Source of the DNA: Rhodococcus sovatensis
Lineage (GTDB): Bacteria > Actinomycetota > Actinomycetes > Mycobacteriales > Mycobacteriaceae
Assembly: GCF_037327425.1 (NCBI RefSeq)
Contig: NZ_CP147846.1
Location: forward strand, 1,488,001-1,552,000
DNA length: 64,000 bases
Direction: 5' to 3'
In this document: positions 24,921-32,771 of the stretch, piece after piece
How positions within the stretch are numbered: the first letter of the stretch is position 1
Layout of the letters: every line of letters begins with the position of its first letter
Translations under genes and position numbers: made by a program
Notes under the pieces: model-generated
Database searches by the model: none
What the model saw: the letters and a program-made list of their open reading frames with translations, nothing else
Told to the model about the DNA's origin: nothing

Positions 24921-25577
24921 TCAGACCGCGGCACCGCGGTCGACGCGGGGCTTCGGTGCACGCATCTTGCGCAACTGCGAAGCACGCACGAACGCGTACC
25001 AACCGAGTTTGAAGCCACCGTCGGCCGTGTCCGGGAACCGCTCGCGGACGCGATTGTTGATCTGCCGGCCGATGAAGATGCCCTCGATGACCATGAACAG
25101 CATCATGACGAACATCGCGAGCGTGACGAATGCCTGCACTGCAGGACTGAGGAACAGAGCGAAGATCAACAGCAGCGCCAACGGCATGAACAAGCCGACG
25201 AGGTTGCGTCGAGCATCGACGAGATCACGTGCGAACGCGCGGACTGGGCCCTTGTCGCGGGGGAGAAGATACTTGTCTTCGCCCGCGAGCATGCGCGCGC
25301 GGCGGTCGGCCGACGCAGCTCGACGTTCGGCGGAGGCCTGCTTACGGTCCGTCTTGGACCCCTTGTTGGCCTTTCGTCGCTCGCGGGCTTCCTTGCCCGT
25401 CATCGGCGGCGGCGCAACTGGGCCACGCCGTCGGGCCTCGGACTCACGGCGCTTGGGCGTGGGCCGACCCTTGCCGACGGCCTCGGTGGACGAGGGCTGG
25501 TTCGTGGTGGACGACTCGACCGACTTCGAATCGTCTCCGTCCGAATCGTCAGAGTTTCCGCGGCGTAGCAACTTCAC
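24921..25577 (-). CDS. DUF3043 membrane protein
   Basis: A 218-residue protein: about 110 residues that are highly charged and rich in Arg/Lys/Ser, then two membrane helices near 135-180 and a short basic C-terminus. It matches actinobacterial DUF3043 (Rv2206-like), with no known function. It is first in the minus-strand unit leading to cobU-cobT-cobS, but nothing in its sequence ties it to cobalamin. Confidence 0.8.
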   Translation of the reverse strand: MKLLRRGNSDDSDGDDSKSVESSTTNQPSSTEAVGKGRPTPKRRESEARRRGPVAPPPMTGKEARERRKANKGSKTDRKQASAERRAASADRRARMLAGEDKYLLPRDKGPVRAFARDLVDARRNLVGLFMPLALLLIFALFLSPAVQAFVTLAMFVMMLFMVIEGIFIGRQINNRVRERFPDTADGGFKLGWYAFVRASQLRKMRAPKPRVDRGAAV

Positions 25578-25688
25578 CCGACCAGGTTATGGGATGGCAG
25601 CGCGAACTCGAACACCGGCCACGTCGGAGCAGGTCCCTCCGATCGTGTGGACATGCCGACCGGAGGCGTGCGCCCTACACTTTCGACG

Positions 25689-26750
25689 ATGCGAGTGATG
25701 GTTGCGCCCGATTCGTTCGGCGACACTTTGACGGCCACCGAGGCTGCCGATGCGATCGGTCGGGGTTGGCGACAGGCCCGTTCGTCGGACGAGCTCGTCA
25801 TCGCGCCCCAGTCGGACGGTGGTCCCGGATTCGTGGATGTCCTTTCCACGCGGCTGGGCACGATTCAGGTTCTGGACGTCGACGGGCCATTGGGTGACGC
25901 AGTCCGAGCCCGCTGGCTTCTCGACGGCTCCACTGCCTACATCGAAGCGGCGGGAGCGTGTGGACTGAGCCTTCTCGGCGGGCCGCCGACGACGCAGACT
26001 GCGCTGAAGTCGTCGAGCTACGGCGTCGGCCAGTTGATCGCGGTAGCGCTGGCGGTGGACGGAGTCGACAGGATCTACGTCGGACTAGGCGGAAGCAGCT
26101 GTACCGACGGTGGCCGTGGCATGATCCGAGCGCTGGGCGGTCTGGCGATGGCCGCGCAGAGTCTCCAGCACATCGACTTGGTTGCTGCGACGGATGTCGA
26201 GAACCCCCTCCTTGGCGAGGGTGGTGCGGCGCACGTGTTCGGTCCGCAGAAAGGCGCTGATTCGAACCTGGTCGAGATGCTCGAGGATCTCAACCGGGAC
26301 TGGGCCACCGTCCTGGAGATTCAGTGCGGCAAGAACGTCGCTGAGATGCCCGGAGCCGGTGCAGCAGGCGGGATCGGCGCGGCGCTCTTCGCCCTGGGTG
26401 GACGCAGTGAATCCGGTGCGTCCGTAGTGGCGGAGGTCACCGACCAGCCTGCAGTGCTGTCGTCGGTGGACCTGGTCCTCACCGGCGAAGGGAAGTTCGA
26501 CAGTCAATCGCTGCGTGGCAAGCTCGTCACGCGACTCGCTGAGGCCGGTGCCGGTTCGGGCGTCGAGACGATAGTCATTGCTGGTCAGGTGCAACTCGAC
26601 CCGTCGCAGTTGGAGTCCACCGGAATCGTGCGGGCGTATTCGGTCACGGAATTCGCCGGTTCGGTGGAGAAGTCGATGTCCGACGCCGAACACCAACTGG
26701 AATTGCTTGCGAAGCACGCTGCAGAGGAATATTCCGCAATCCGACCTTGA
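25689..26750 (+). CDS. glycerate kinase
   Basis: A 353-residue GlxK/GarK-type kinase. It opens with VMVAPDSFGDTLTATEAADAIGRG and has YVGLGGSSCTDGGRGM near 133-148, PGAGAAGGIGAAL near 220 and the C-terminal LTGEGKFDSQSLRGK near 265, all family hallmarks. It would phosphorylate D-glycerate. It starts 111 bp from the divergent DUF3043 gene and matches the position of Rv2205c. Confidence 0.92.
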   Translation: MRVMVAPDSFGDTLTATEAADAIGRGWRQARSSDELVIAPQSDGGPGFVDVLSTRLGTIQVLDVDGPLGDAVRARWLLDGSTAYIEAAGACGLSLLGGPPTTQTALKSSSYGVGQLIAVALAVDGVDRIYVGLGGSSCTDGGRGMIRALGGLAMAAQSLQHIDLVAATDVENPLLGEGGAAHVFGPQKGADSNLVEMLEDLNRDWATVLEIQCGKNVAEMPGAGAAGGIGAALFALGGRSESGASVVAEVTDQPAVLSSVDLVLTGEGKFDSQSLRGKLVTRLAEAGAGSGVETIVIAGQVQLDPSQLESTGIVRAYSVTEFAGSVEKSMSDAEHQLELLAKHAAEEYSAIRP

Positions 26751-26752
26751 TT

Positions 26753-26784
26753 GCCGGCAGGTGGCGTCGATGGCCGGCAGGTGG
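26753..26784. repeat. short direct repeat
   Basis: GCCGGCAGGTGG occurs at 26753-26764 and 26773-26784, a 20-bp period right after the glycerate kinase stop. No role is apparent. Confidence 0.5.
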
Positions 26785-26857
26785 ACAGTGAGGAATATCC
26801 ACATGCGGAGTACGGTTGAGACGTTCACGGGTTTGGTACGACTGACAGGGAGAGCCC

Positions 26858-27208
26858 ATGACCGTCTCGAACGAGACCATCACGCACAAGGTCACGATGA
26901 CAGAAGCTGCGTCGTCGAAGGCCAAGGCGCTGCTGGATCAAGAAGGCCGCGACGACCTCGCGCTGCGCATCGCTGTTCAGCCCGGTGGCTGCGCTGGCTT
27001 GCGTTACCAGCTCTTCTTCGACGACCGTAGCCTCGACGGCGACCTCGCAGTGGACTTCAACGGAGTCACACTGGCAGTCGACCGGATGAGCGCTCCGTAC
27101 GTAGAAGGTGCATCCATCGATTTCGTGGACACCATCGAGAAGCAGGGATTCACGATCGACAACCCGAACGCCACAGGCTCGTGTGCCTGCGGTGATTCGT
27201 TCAACTGA
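26858..27208 (+). CDS. erpA: IscA/ErpA-type iron-sulfur cluster assembly protein
   Basis: A 116-residue A-type carrier (HesB/IscA fold). The three cluster cysteines are present: one in QPGGCAGLRY near residue 48 and the pair in GSCACGDSF at the C-terminus. It delivers Fe-S clusters to apoproteins; the nearby LipA and the Rieske protein are possible clients, by inference. It corresponds to Rv2204c. A strong hairpin follows, so it is probably monocistronic or ends the transcript from 25689. Confidence 0.92.
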   Translation: MTVSNETITHKVTMTEAASSKAKALLDQEGRDDLALRIAVQPGGCAGLRYQLFFDDRSLDGDLAVDFNGVTLAVDRMSAPYVEGASIDFVDTIEKQGFTIDNPNATGSCACGDSFN

Positions 27209-27224
27209 GGTTGTAGCAACAGCC

Positions 27225-27266
27225 AACTCTGACCGGTATCCGCGTTTGCGGATACCGGTCAGAGTT
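27225..27266 (+). terminator. strong hairpin terminator after erpA
   Basis: Perfect 19-bp arms with a four-base loop start 16 bp after the erpA stop and are followed by a short T-containing stretch. Confidence 0.8.
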
Positions 27267-27390
27267 GTGTCTACCTCGATATGCTTGGCGGCACTGCGGG
27301 TGGGGTACCGCGCAGTAGGATGAGTTCTTTGCCAGACCATGCGCGCACCGTTTTGCTGCACAGCCGACAAAATCCGAAAGGCTCAAGTAC

Positions 27391-28365
27391 GTGACTCTCG
27401 CGGTATCGGGTTCGATCGCCACCGATCACCTCATGCGATTTCCGGGCAAGTTCGCCGACCAGCTGGTAGCAGATCAGCTGTCGAACATTTCGTTGAGCTT
27501 TCTCGTCGACGATCTCGTGATTCGCAAGGGCGGAGTCGGCGGAAACATCGCCTACGCACTAGGCGTGCTCGGCGGATCGCCACTTCTGGTCGGAGCCGTC
27601 GGATCGGACTTCTCCGAGTACCGCTCGTGGTTGGAGGCCAACGGCGTCGATTGCAGCGGTGTTCGCGTGTCGAGCACGGCCCATACCGCACGATTCGTCT
27701 GCACAACCGACGAGGACATGGCGCAGATCGCATCGTTCTACCCAGGCGCGATGAGCGAGGCTCGGGAAATCTCGATCGGGGAGCTGACGTCGAAAGATCC
27801 TCTGGAACTGGTCTTGGTCGGTGCGAACGATCCCGACGCCATGCTCGCCCACACCGAACAGTGTCGTGCCGCTGGGATCCCGTTCGCGGCCGACCCGTCA
27901 CAGCAGTTGGCGCGGCTGAGCGGTGAGCAGGCAACGGAACTCATCGAAGGCGCGGCCTACCTCTTCACGAACGAGTACGAATGGGGTCTGCTCCGCCAGA
28001 AGACAGGGCTCTCCGAGGCCGAGATCGCAGCGAAGGTCGGCGTTCGGGTCAGAACTCTCGGAAAGTCGGGCGTCGAGATCGTCACCGCCGACGGCACACG
28101 CACCCACACCGCCGTCGTACCGGAAAACAGCAAGGTCGATCCAACGGGCGTCGGCGACGGCTTCCGTGCGGGTTTCCTCGTCGCGCACCTCGCCGGAGCG
28201 TCGGTCGAGCGCGCAGCGCAACTCGGCTCGCTCGTTGCGGTGTTGGTGCTCGAGACGACCGGAACCCAGGAATGGACGTTCAACCGCGATGATGCGCTGA
28301 AGCGTCTTGGCGCCGCGTACGGTTCGACTGCAGCCGAAGAGATCGGCGCGCTGCTACCTGCGTGA
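27391..28365 (+). CDS. adoK: adenosine kinase (PfkB family)
   Basis: A 324-residue ribokinase-fold enzyme, the same length as mycobacterial AdoK. The N-terminal substrate site (GSIATDHLMRFPGKF), the GGVGGNIAYALG block near 47-58 and the C-terminal anion hole with catalytic Asp (VDPTGVGDGFRAGF near 250) are present. Mycobacterial AdoK phosphorylates adenosine, and the family also contains other sugar kinases, so substrate is by orthology. The start is a GTG at 27391. Confidence 0.9.
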   Translation: MTLAVSGSIATDHLMRFPGKFADQLVADQLSNISLSFLVDDLVIRKGGVGGNIAYALGVLGGSPLLVGAVGSDFSEYRSWLEANGVDCSGVRVSSTAHTARFVCTTDEDMAQIASFYPGAMSEAREISIGELTSKDPLELVLVGANDPDAMLAHTEQCRAAGIPFAADPSQQLARLSGEQATELIEGAAYLFTNEYEWGLLRQKTGLSEAEIAAKVGVRVRTLGKSGVEIVTADGTRTHTAVVPENSKVDPTGVGDGFRAGFLVAHLAGASVERAAQLGSLVAVLVLETTGTQEWTFNRDDALKRLGAAYGSTAAEEIGALLPA

Positions 28366-28382
28366 CCTATCCGCTGAACGTA

Positions 28383-28415
28383 GGAACGGGCCACGGCATC
28401 GCCGTGGCCCGTTCC
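28383..28415. terminator. bidirectional hairpin between adoK and asnB
   Basis: Perfect 15-bp arms (GGAACGGGCCACGGC and its complement) with a three-base loop lie 17 bp after the adoK stop and 41 bp after the asnB stop on the other strand, so the hairpin can serve both. Confidence 0.8.
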
Positions 28416-28449
28416 GCTTTCAGTGCACGCTCCGCTTTCAGTGCACGCT
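28414..28449. repeat. tandem 18-bp duplication
   Basis: CCGCTTTCAGTGCACGCT is present twice in exact tandem just beside the hairpin. It looks like a slipped-strand duplication. Confidence 0.7.
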
Positions 28450-28456
28450 CAGATCG

Positions 28457-30382
28457 TCAGAGATCGACCGGATAGGTCGGTTCGGCAATCTGCGGCACGA
28501 TGCGCTTCTCGACGAAAATGCCGTGCCACACCATGAAGATCAGAACCGTCCACAACCGTCGGCTGTGGTCCGATTTGCCTTCGCGGTGCTCGTTGAGCAT
28601 TGCGGTGATCGCTGCCTTGTTCAGGATGTGATCGGTCTCCGACTCGGCAATCTGCAGGTGTGCCCAGTCGAAGAGTTCTGTGCCGCGTAGCCAGTGGCGT
28701 AGGGGCACCGGGAATCCGAGCTTCGCACGGTGCAGAACGTGGCCCGGAACAATTCCCTCGAGCGACTTTCGCAATGCGTACTTGGTGGTGTCCTTCGTGA
28801 TCTTCTGCTCCAGTGGCAACTTCTCCGCAACGGCGAAGACCTCGGAGTCGAGGAACGGAACACGCAGTTCCAGTGAGTTTGCCATCGTGATCTTGTCCGC
28901 CTTGACGAGAATGTCGCCGCGTAGCCAGGTGAACAGATCGAGGTGCTGCATCCGAGCGACGGGATCCCAGCCCTCGGACTGGGCGTAGATAGGTGCCGTC
29001 ACGTCCGTGTGTGTCCACTCGGGCCTGAAGTCTCGCAACACTGCTCTCAGCTGGGCGTCCCCGAAGCTACGGGCGTTGCCGTAGTAGCGCTCTTCGAGGG
29101 TCATCGAGCCTCGGTGGAGCAAGCTCTTGCCGCGGGTCCCGTCGGGTATCTTCTCGCTGAGTGCGCCTGCGGCCCGGCGAACGCTCTTCGGTAGGTACTC
29201 GAAAGGCTTGAGTGACAACGGTTCCCGGTAGATCGTATATCCACCGAAGAGCTCGTCGGCGCCCTCGCCGGACAGTACGACCTTGACGTGCTTGCGGGCC
29301 TCCTTGGCAACGAAGTACAGCGGGACCAGGGCAGGGTCGGCTACGGGATCATCCAGGTACCAGACGATTTCGGGGATCGATGCCGCGAACTCTTCGGGGC
29401 CGACGACCTTGACGACATGCCGCGCGCCGATGGCCGCGGCGGACTCCGCGGCGACGTCGACCTCCGAGTAGCCCTCTCGCTCGAACCCGGTCGTGAACGT
29501 GATCAGGTTCGGGTTGTGCCGCATCGCCAGAGCCGCGATGGCAGTCGAGTCGATCCCGCCGGACAGAAACGACCCGACCGTCACGTCGGCGCGCATGTGC
29601 TTGGCCACCGAGTCCTCGAGCGCCTCCGCGATCTCCTGATAGCGGGAAGCCTCCGATCGTGGTGCGAACGGCTCGACAGCAAACCTCGGTGTGAAGTACC
29701 GCGTGACCTTCGGCGCCGTGCCGGGGGAGAGAGTCGCGTAGCACCCCGACTCCACTCTTCTGATGTCGCGGTGGAGTGTCTCGGGCTCGGGAACGTACTG
29801 CAGCACCGTGTAGTGCTCGGTTGCCCGCGGGTCGAGATCGGTCCCGATGCCGATGAGGCCTGTCAGTTCGAGCAGACTCTTCTTCTCGCTGCCGAACGCA
29901 GTGCCTCCCGGTCCGGTGGCGATGAACAGCGGCTTGATGCCGAACGGGTCGCGTGCGACGAACAGTTCACGTGTGTCGGTGTCCCAGATGGCGAAGGCGA
30001 ACATCCCGCGGAGTCGACGCACGGCGTCGGTACCCCAGTAGTGGAATGCAGCGACGATCGGCTCACCGTCACCCTCGGTGAGGAACTCGGCCCCGTGCTC
30101 GCGGCTCAGCTCCGCACGAAGTTCGAGGTAGTTGTAGATTTCGCCGTTGAACGTGAGCGCATACCGTGTCGGGTTCTCCGGTGGACCCCAGCGGAGTGGC
30201 TGATGGGAGTGCTCGATGTCGATGATGGACAGGCGATTGAAGCCGTAGATCACGTCGTCGTCGTGCCAGGTACCCGGTTCGTCAGGCCCGCGGTGGCGCA
30301 TGCAATGCATGGCGGAAGAGACGAGGTCGACTCCCGCAGCGTCGGTACCGGTCGACGTCAGAACACCCAGTAGTCCACACAC
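28457..30382 (-). CDS. asnB: glutamine-hydrolysing asparagine synthetase
   Basis: A 641-residue class II amidotransferase. The GTG at 30382 exposes Cys2 (MCGLLG after processing), the glutaminase nucleophile; upstream in-frame codons would bury it. The N-terminal domain has RHRGPDEPGTW and FNGEIYNY, and the synthetase domain has the PP-loop FLSGGIDSTAIAAL near 265-278. It makes asparagine from aspartate and glutamine; in mycobacteria and rhodococci AsnB-like proteins also affect envelope antibiotic resistance. It is divergent from ctaC. Confidence 0.95.
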   Translation of the reverse strand: MCGLLGVLTSTGTDAAGVDLVSSAMHCMRHRGPDEPGTWHDDDVIYGFNRLSIIDIEHSHQPLRWGPPENPTRYALTFNGEIYNYLELRAELSREHGAEFLTEGDGEPIVAAFHYWGTDAVRRLRGMFAFAIWDTDTRELFVARDPFGIKPLFIATGPGGTAFGSEKKSLLELTGLIGIGTDLDPRATEHYTVLQYVPEPETLHRDIRRVESGCYATLSPGTAPKVTRYFTPRFAVEPFAPRSEASRYQEIAEALEDSVAKHMRADVTVGSFLSGGIDSTAIAALAMRHNPNLITFTTGFEREGYSEVDVAAESAAAIGARHVVKVVGPEEFAASIPEIVWYLDDPVADPALVPLYFVAKEARKHVKVVLSGEGADELFGGYTIYREPLSLKPFEYLPKSVRRAAGALSEKIPDGTRGKSLLHRGSMTLEERYYGNARSFGDAQLRAVLRDFRPEWTHTDVTAPIYAQSEGWDPVARMQHLDLFTWLRGDILVKADKITMANSLELRVPFLDSEVFAVAEKLPLEQKITKDTTKYALRKSLEGIVPGHVLHRAKLGFPVPLRHWLRGTELFDWAHLQIAESETDHILNKAAITAMLNEHREGKSDHSRRLWTVLIFMVWHGIFVEKRIVPQIAEPTYPVDL

Positions 30383-30612
30383 AGCGTCTACTACCTCGTT
30401 TCGCGATTGGGAGATGGTGCCGCCGTGTTGCATGGAGCACGCGTAGGTCACGCCGTGGCGGCACGGAAAGTATCGAGTATGCCGCAGACACGGTCGACGA
30501 AACGCAGGCGACCCGACAGTGGTGTTGCGGCGGCTTTGGTCTACGCTGCGTAGTACTAGGGCAACCGCATGGCCCTCATTCTTCAGTGGTGAGCGATCAG
30601 GAAGGCGTGAAC

Positions 30613-31686
30613 GTGGCGCAGAGTCGGATCCTTCGGCGAGCTGGGCTTGCAGTATTTCTCGGCGTAGCCGCGTTGCTGCTGTCCGGCTGTTCCATCGACA
30701 ATGATGTCCTTCGCTTCGGCTTCCCGTCGGGCATTACTCCCCAGGGTAGGTCGATTCGCGAATTGTGGACGTGGTCCGTGGTGGCGGCCCTGGTCATGGG
30801 CATCATCGTGTGGGCACTGATCTTCTGGGTGGTCATCTTCCACCGTAAGAAGAAGGACTCGCCGGAGTTCCCGCGGCAGACTGCGTACAACGTTCCCTTG
30901 GAACTCTTCTACACGGCAGTCCCATTCGTCATCATCGCCGTGCTCTTCTACTTCACGGTCGTAGTTCAGAACTACGTCGACGAGAAGGAGCCGAACCCGG
31001 ACGTCACCGTCGATGTGACGGCGTACCAGTGGAACTGGAAGTTCGGGTACCAGACGGTTGATCTGAAGGACGGCGAAGGAAAGTACGAGGGCACCGACCT
31101 CGAGGCTCAGGCCGCCGCCGAAGTTGCTGCAACGCCTCCAGGGGGCGAGGCAGAGGGCAGCGAGGACGGCGAGTTCGTTCCCGGAGCAATCCACGGTGTC
31201 AGCCCGCAGGACCTGTCCTACCTGCACTACAACAAGATCGAGACAGTCGGAACCAGCAACGAAATCCCGGTGCTCGTGCTTCCGACCGGCAAGCGCATCG
31301 AATTCGTGCTCGCGTCCTCGGACGTCATTCACGGTTTCTGGGTTCCCGAATTCTTGTTCAAGCGCGATGTTCTGCCCAACCCGAAAGAAAACCACTCGGA
31401 CAACGTCTTCCAGATTTCCGAGATCGAACGAGAAGGCGCTTTCGTCGGTCGCTGCACCGAAATGTGCGGCACGTACCACGCGATGATGAACTTCGAAGTT
31501 CGTGCGGTATCCCCGGAGGACTTCCAGGAGTACATCGATCTTCGTAAGCCAGAATCCGATGGGGGCGAGGGTCTGACCAACGCCCAGGCGTTGGAAGCGA
31601 TCGGCCAGTCGCCGCTTGCCACCAGCACCCACCCGTTCACCACGGATCGCACGCAGAAGTCCGAATCCGTCGCCGACGGCAACTGA
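30613..31686 (+). CDS. ctaC: cytochrome c oxidase subunit II
   Basis: A 357-residue lipoprotein-type subunit II. It has a signal peptide with lipobox LSGC (Cys26), two membrane helices near 55-125, and a periplasmic cupredoxin domain with the CuA ligands in CTEMCGTYHAMM near residue 281. The insert near 150-200 is acidic and family-variable. The GTG at 30613 is chosen because AGGAAGG lies seven bases upstream. Part of the aa3 oxidase that docks on the bcc complex encoded at 32772-37252. Confidence 0.95.
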   Translation: MAQSRILRRAGLAVFLGVAALLLSGCSIDNDVLRFGFPSGITPQGRSIRELWTWSVVAALVMGIIVWALIFWVVIFHRKKKDSPEFPRQTAYNVPLELFYTAVPFVIIAVLFYFTVVVQNYVDEKEPNPDVTVDVTAYQWNWKFGYQTVDLKDGEGKYEGTDLEAQAAAEVAATPPGGEAEGSEDGEFVPGAIHGVSPQDLSYLHYNKIETVGTSNEIPVLVLPTGKRIEFVLASSDVIHGFWVPEFLFKRDVLPNPKENHSDNVFQISEIEREGAFVGRCTEMCGTYHAMMNFEVRAVSPEDFQEYIDLRKPESDGGEGLTNAQALEAIGQSPLATSTHPFTTDRTQKSESVADGN

Positions 31687-31704
31687 CCCAGGAAGAATGC
31701 TGAA

Positions 31705-32121
31705 ATGAAAATCGAAGCCAAGATCTTCGAGGTCCTGACTGTCTTCTTTCTTCTCGTCGGGATCGTCTACGCCCTGTTCACCGGATTCTCGCGCACCGGT
31801 GTGGAATGGGCAGGCGTCACGGCCATCGCACTGTCGGTCGGCCTGACCCTCATCATCGGCACGTACTTCCGCTTCGTGGCTCGTCGCCTCGATACGCGTC
31901 CGGAAGACTTCGACGATGCAGAGATCAGTGACGGGGCAGGGGATCTGGGCTTCTTCAGCCCGGGGAGTTTCTGGCCTATCCTTCTCGCAGGTGCTGCATC
32001 GGTCGCAGCCATCGGGTTCGCGTTCTTCCTGTGGTGGCTCATCGCGTTCGGTGTTGTTCTGATTCTTGCGGCGGCTGCAGGCCTGGTGTTCGAGTACCAC
32101 CTCGGACCCGAGAAGCACTGA
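31705..32121 (+). CDS. ctaF: cytochrome c oxidase subunit 4 (actinobacterial)
   Basis: A 138-residue protein with four hydrophobic segments and the actinobacterial subunit IV pattern (MKIEAKIFEVLTVFF at the N-terminus, then RRLDTRPEDFDDAEI). It lies 18 bp after ctaC and is co-transcribed with it. Confidence 0.93.
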   Translation: MKIEAKIFEVLTVFFLLVGIVYALFTGFSRTGVEWAGVTAIALSVGLTLIIGTYFRFVARRLDTRPEDFDDAEISDGAGDLGFFSPGSFWPILLAGAASVAAIGFAFFLWWLIAFGVVLILAAAAGLVFEYHLGPEKH

Positions 32122-32143
32122 TTCAGTAGCTCACCAGCTCCAA

Positions 32144-32188
32144 CGAAGAGAGCGCCGATTCCCTCAGGGGAGATCGGCGCTCTCTTCG
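32144..32188 (+). terminator. hairpin terminator after ctaF
   Basis: Perfect 16-bp arms (CGAAGAGAGCGCCGAT and its complement), a 13-base loop and a following TTT lie 22 bp after the ctaF stop. Confidence 0.85.
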
Positions 32189-32213
32189 TTTGTCGGTAGG
32201 AGCTCGTCTACGT

Positions 32214-32480
32214 TCAGGAAGCATCAGCTCGATCGGGCTTGCGCGCCGTTGCCTCTGCGACGTCGTCCAACGATAGGTCCAGTGTTCTACACAGCGCAGC
32301 GACGGTGAAGAACGCCGGAGTGGGGATTCTGCCGCTCTCGATCTTTCGCAGAGTCTCGACGGAAATCCCGGCCTCGGTTGCCACGTCGCTCATCGTCCGA
32401 TGCCCTCGAGTCGACCTGAGGAGTTCGCCTAGCCGTAGACCTCGGGACAATTCCTCGGGGCCGAGGGGGATTCGCACCAT
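32214..32480 (-). CDS. XRE-family HTH transcriptional regulator
   Basis: An 88-residue protein that is almost entirely one HTH_3 domain: LGELLRSTRGHRTMSDVAT followed by the recognition helix EAGISVETLRKIESGR near 45-60. There is no effector domain. The ATG at 32480 is taken; the longer frame upstream is not protein-like. It sits alone between ctaF and the qcrCAB genes, a position with no gene of this type in the mycobacterial order I recall. Its targets are unknown; an inverted repeat just upstream suggests self-regulation. Confidence 0.8.
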   Translation of the reverse strand: MVRIPLGPEELSRGLRLGELLRSTRGHRTMSDVATEAGISVETLRKIESGRIPTPAFFTVAALCRTLDLSLDDVAEATARKPDRADAS

Positions 32481-32492
32481 GGGACCAATAGT

Positions 32493-32515
32493 AATACTGC
32501 GCCAGAATGAGTATT
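32493..32515. promoter_or_regulatory. possible operator of the HTH gene
   Basis: Six-base perfect inverted arms AATACT/AGTATT with an 11-base spacer lie 13 bp upstream of the HTH gene's ATG, in an AT-richer patch than its surroundings. It could be an operator or the promoter itself. Confidence 0.35.
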
Positions 32516-32715
32516 CGGGTCGAGCACGTGGTGGCCGATACCTATGAGTCGGGAGCGAGTCGTTCGGATGTCCTTGTCGATCCTGGGCGCCTTCTGTGTC
32601 GATGGCCTTGTGTGTCTGTGACATCGACGCCTTGTGTACTGACACTGTGATGGCCTGAGGACTCCGTCGGTGGGGGAGTGGGGCACGGCGGGCACAGTTC
32701 GACGGGTGGGAAGGG

Positions 32716-32765
32716 GACATACGAAAAGGGCGGCACCTGCAGAGGTGCCGCCCTTTTCGTATGTC
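32716..32765 (-). terminator. terminator of the ctaE-qcrCAB transcript
   Basis: Perfect 23-bp arms with a four-base loop begin within 10 bp of the qcrB stop. The distal arm ends in TTTTCG, an intrinsic-type tail. This is one of the strongest hairpins in the window. Confidence 0.9.
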
Positions 32766-32771
32766 AGTTAC

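Noticed and set aside
30583..32118. 511-codon minus-strand frame opposite ctaC and ctaF
   Set aside because: It mirrors two confident oxidase genes in a third-codon-position shadow frame.
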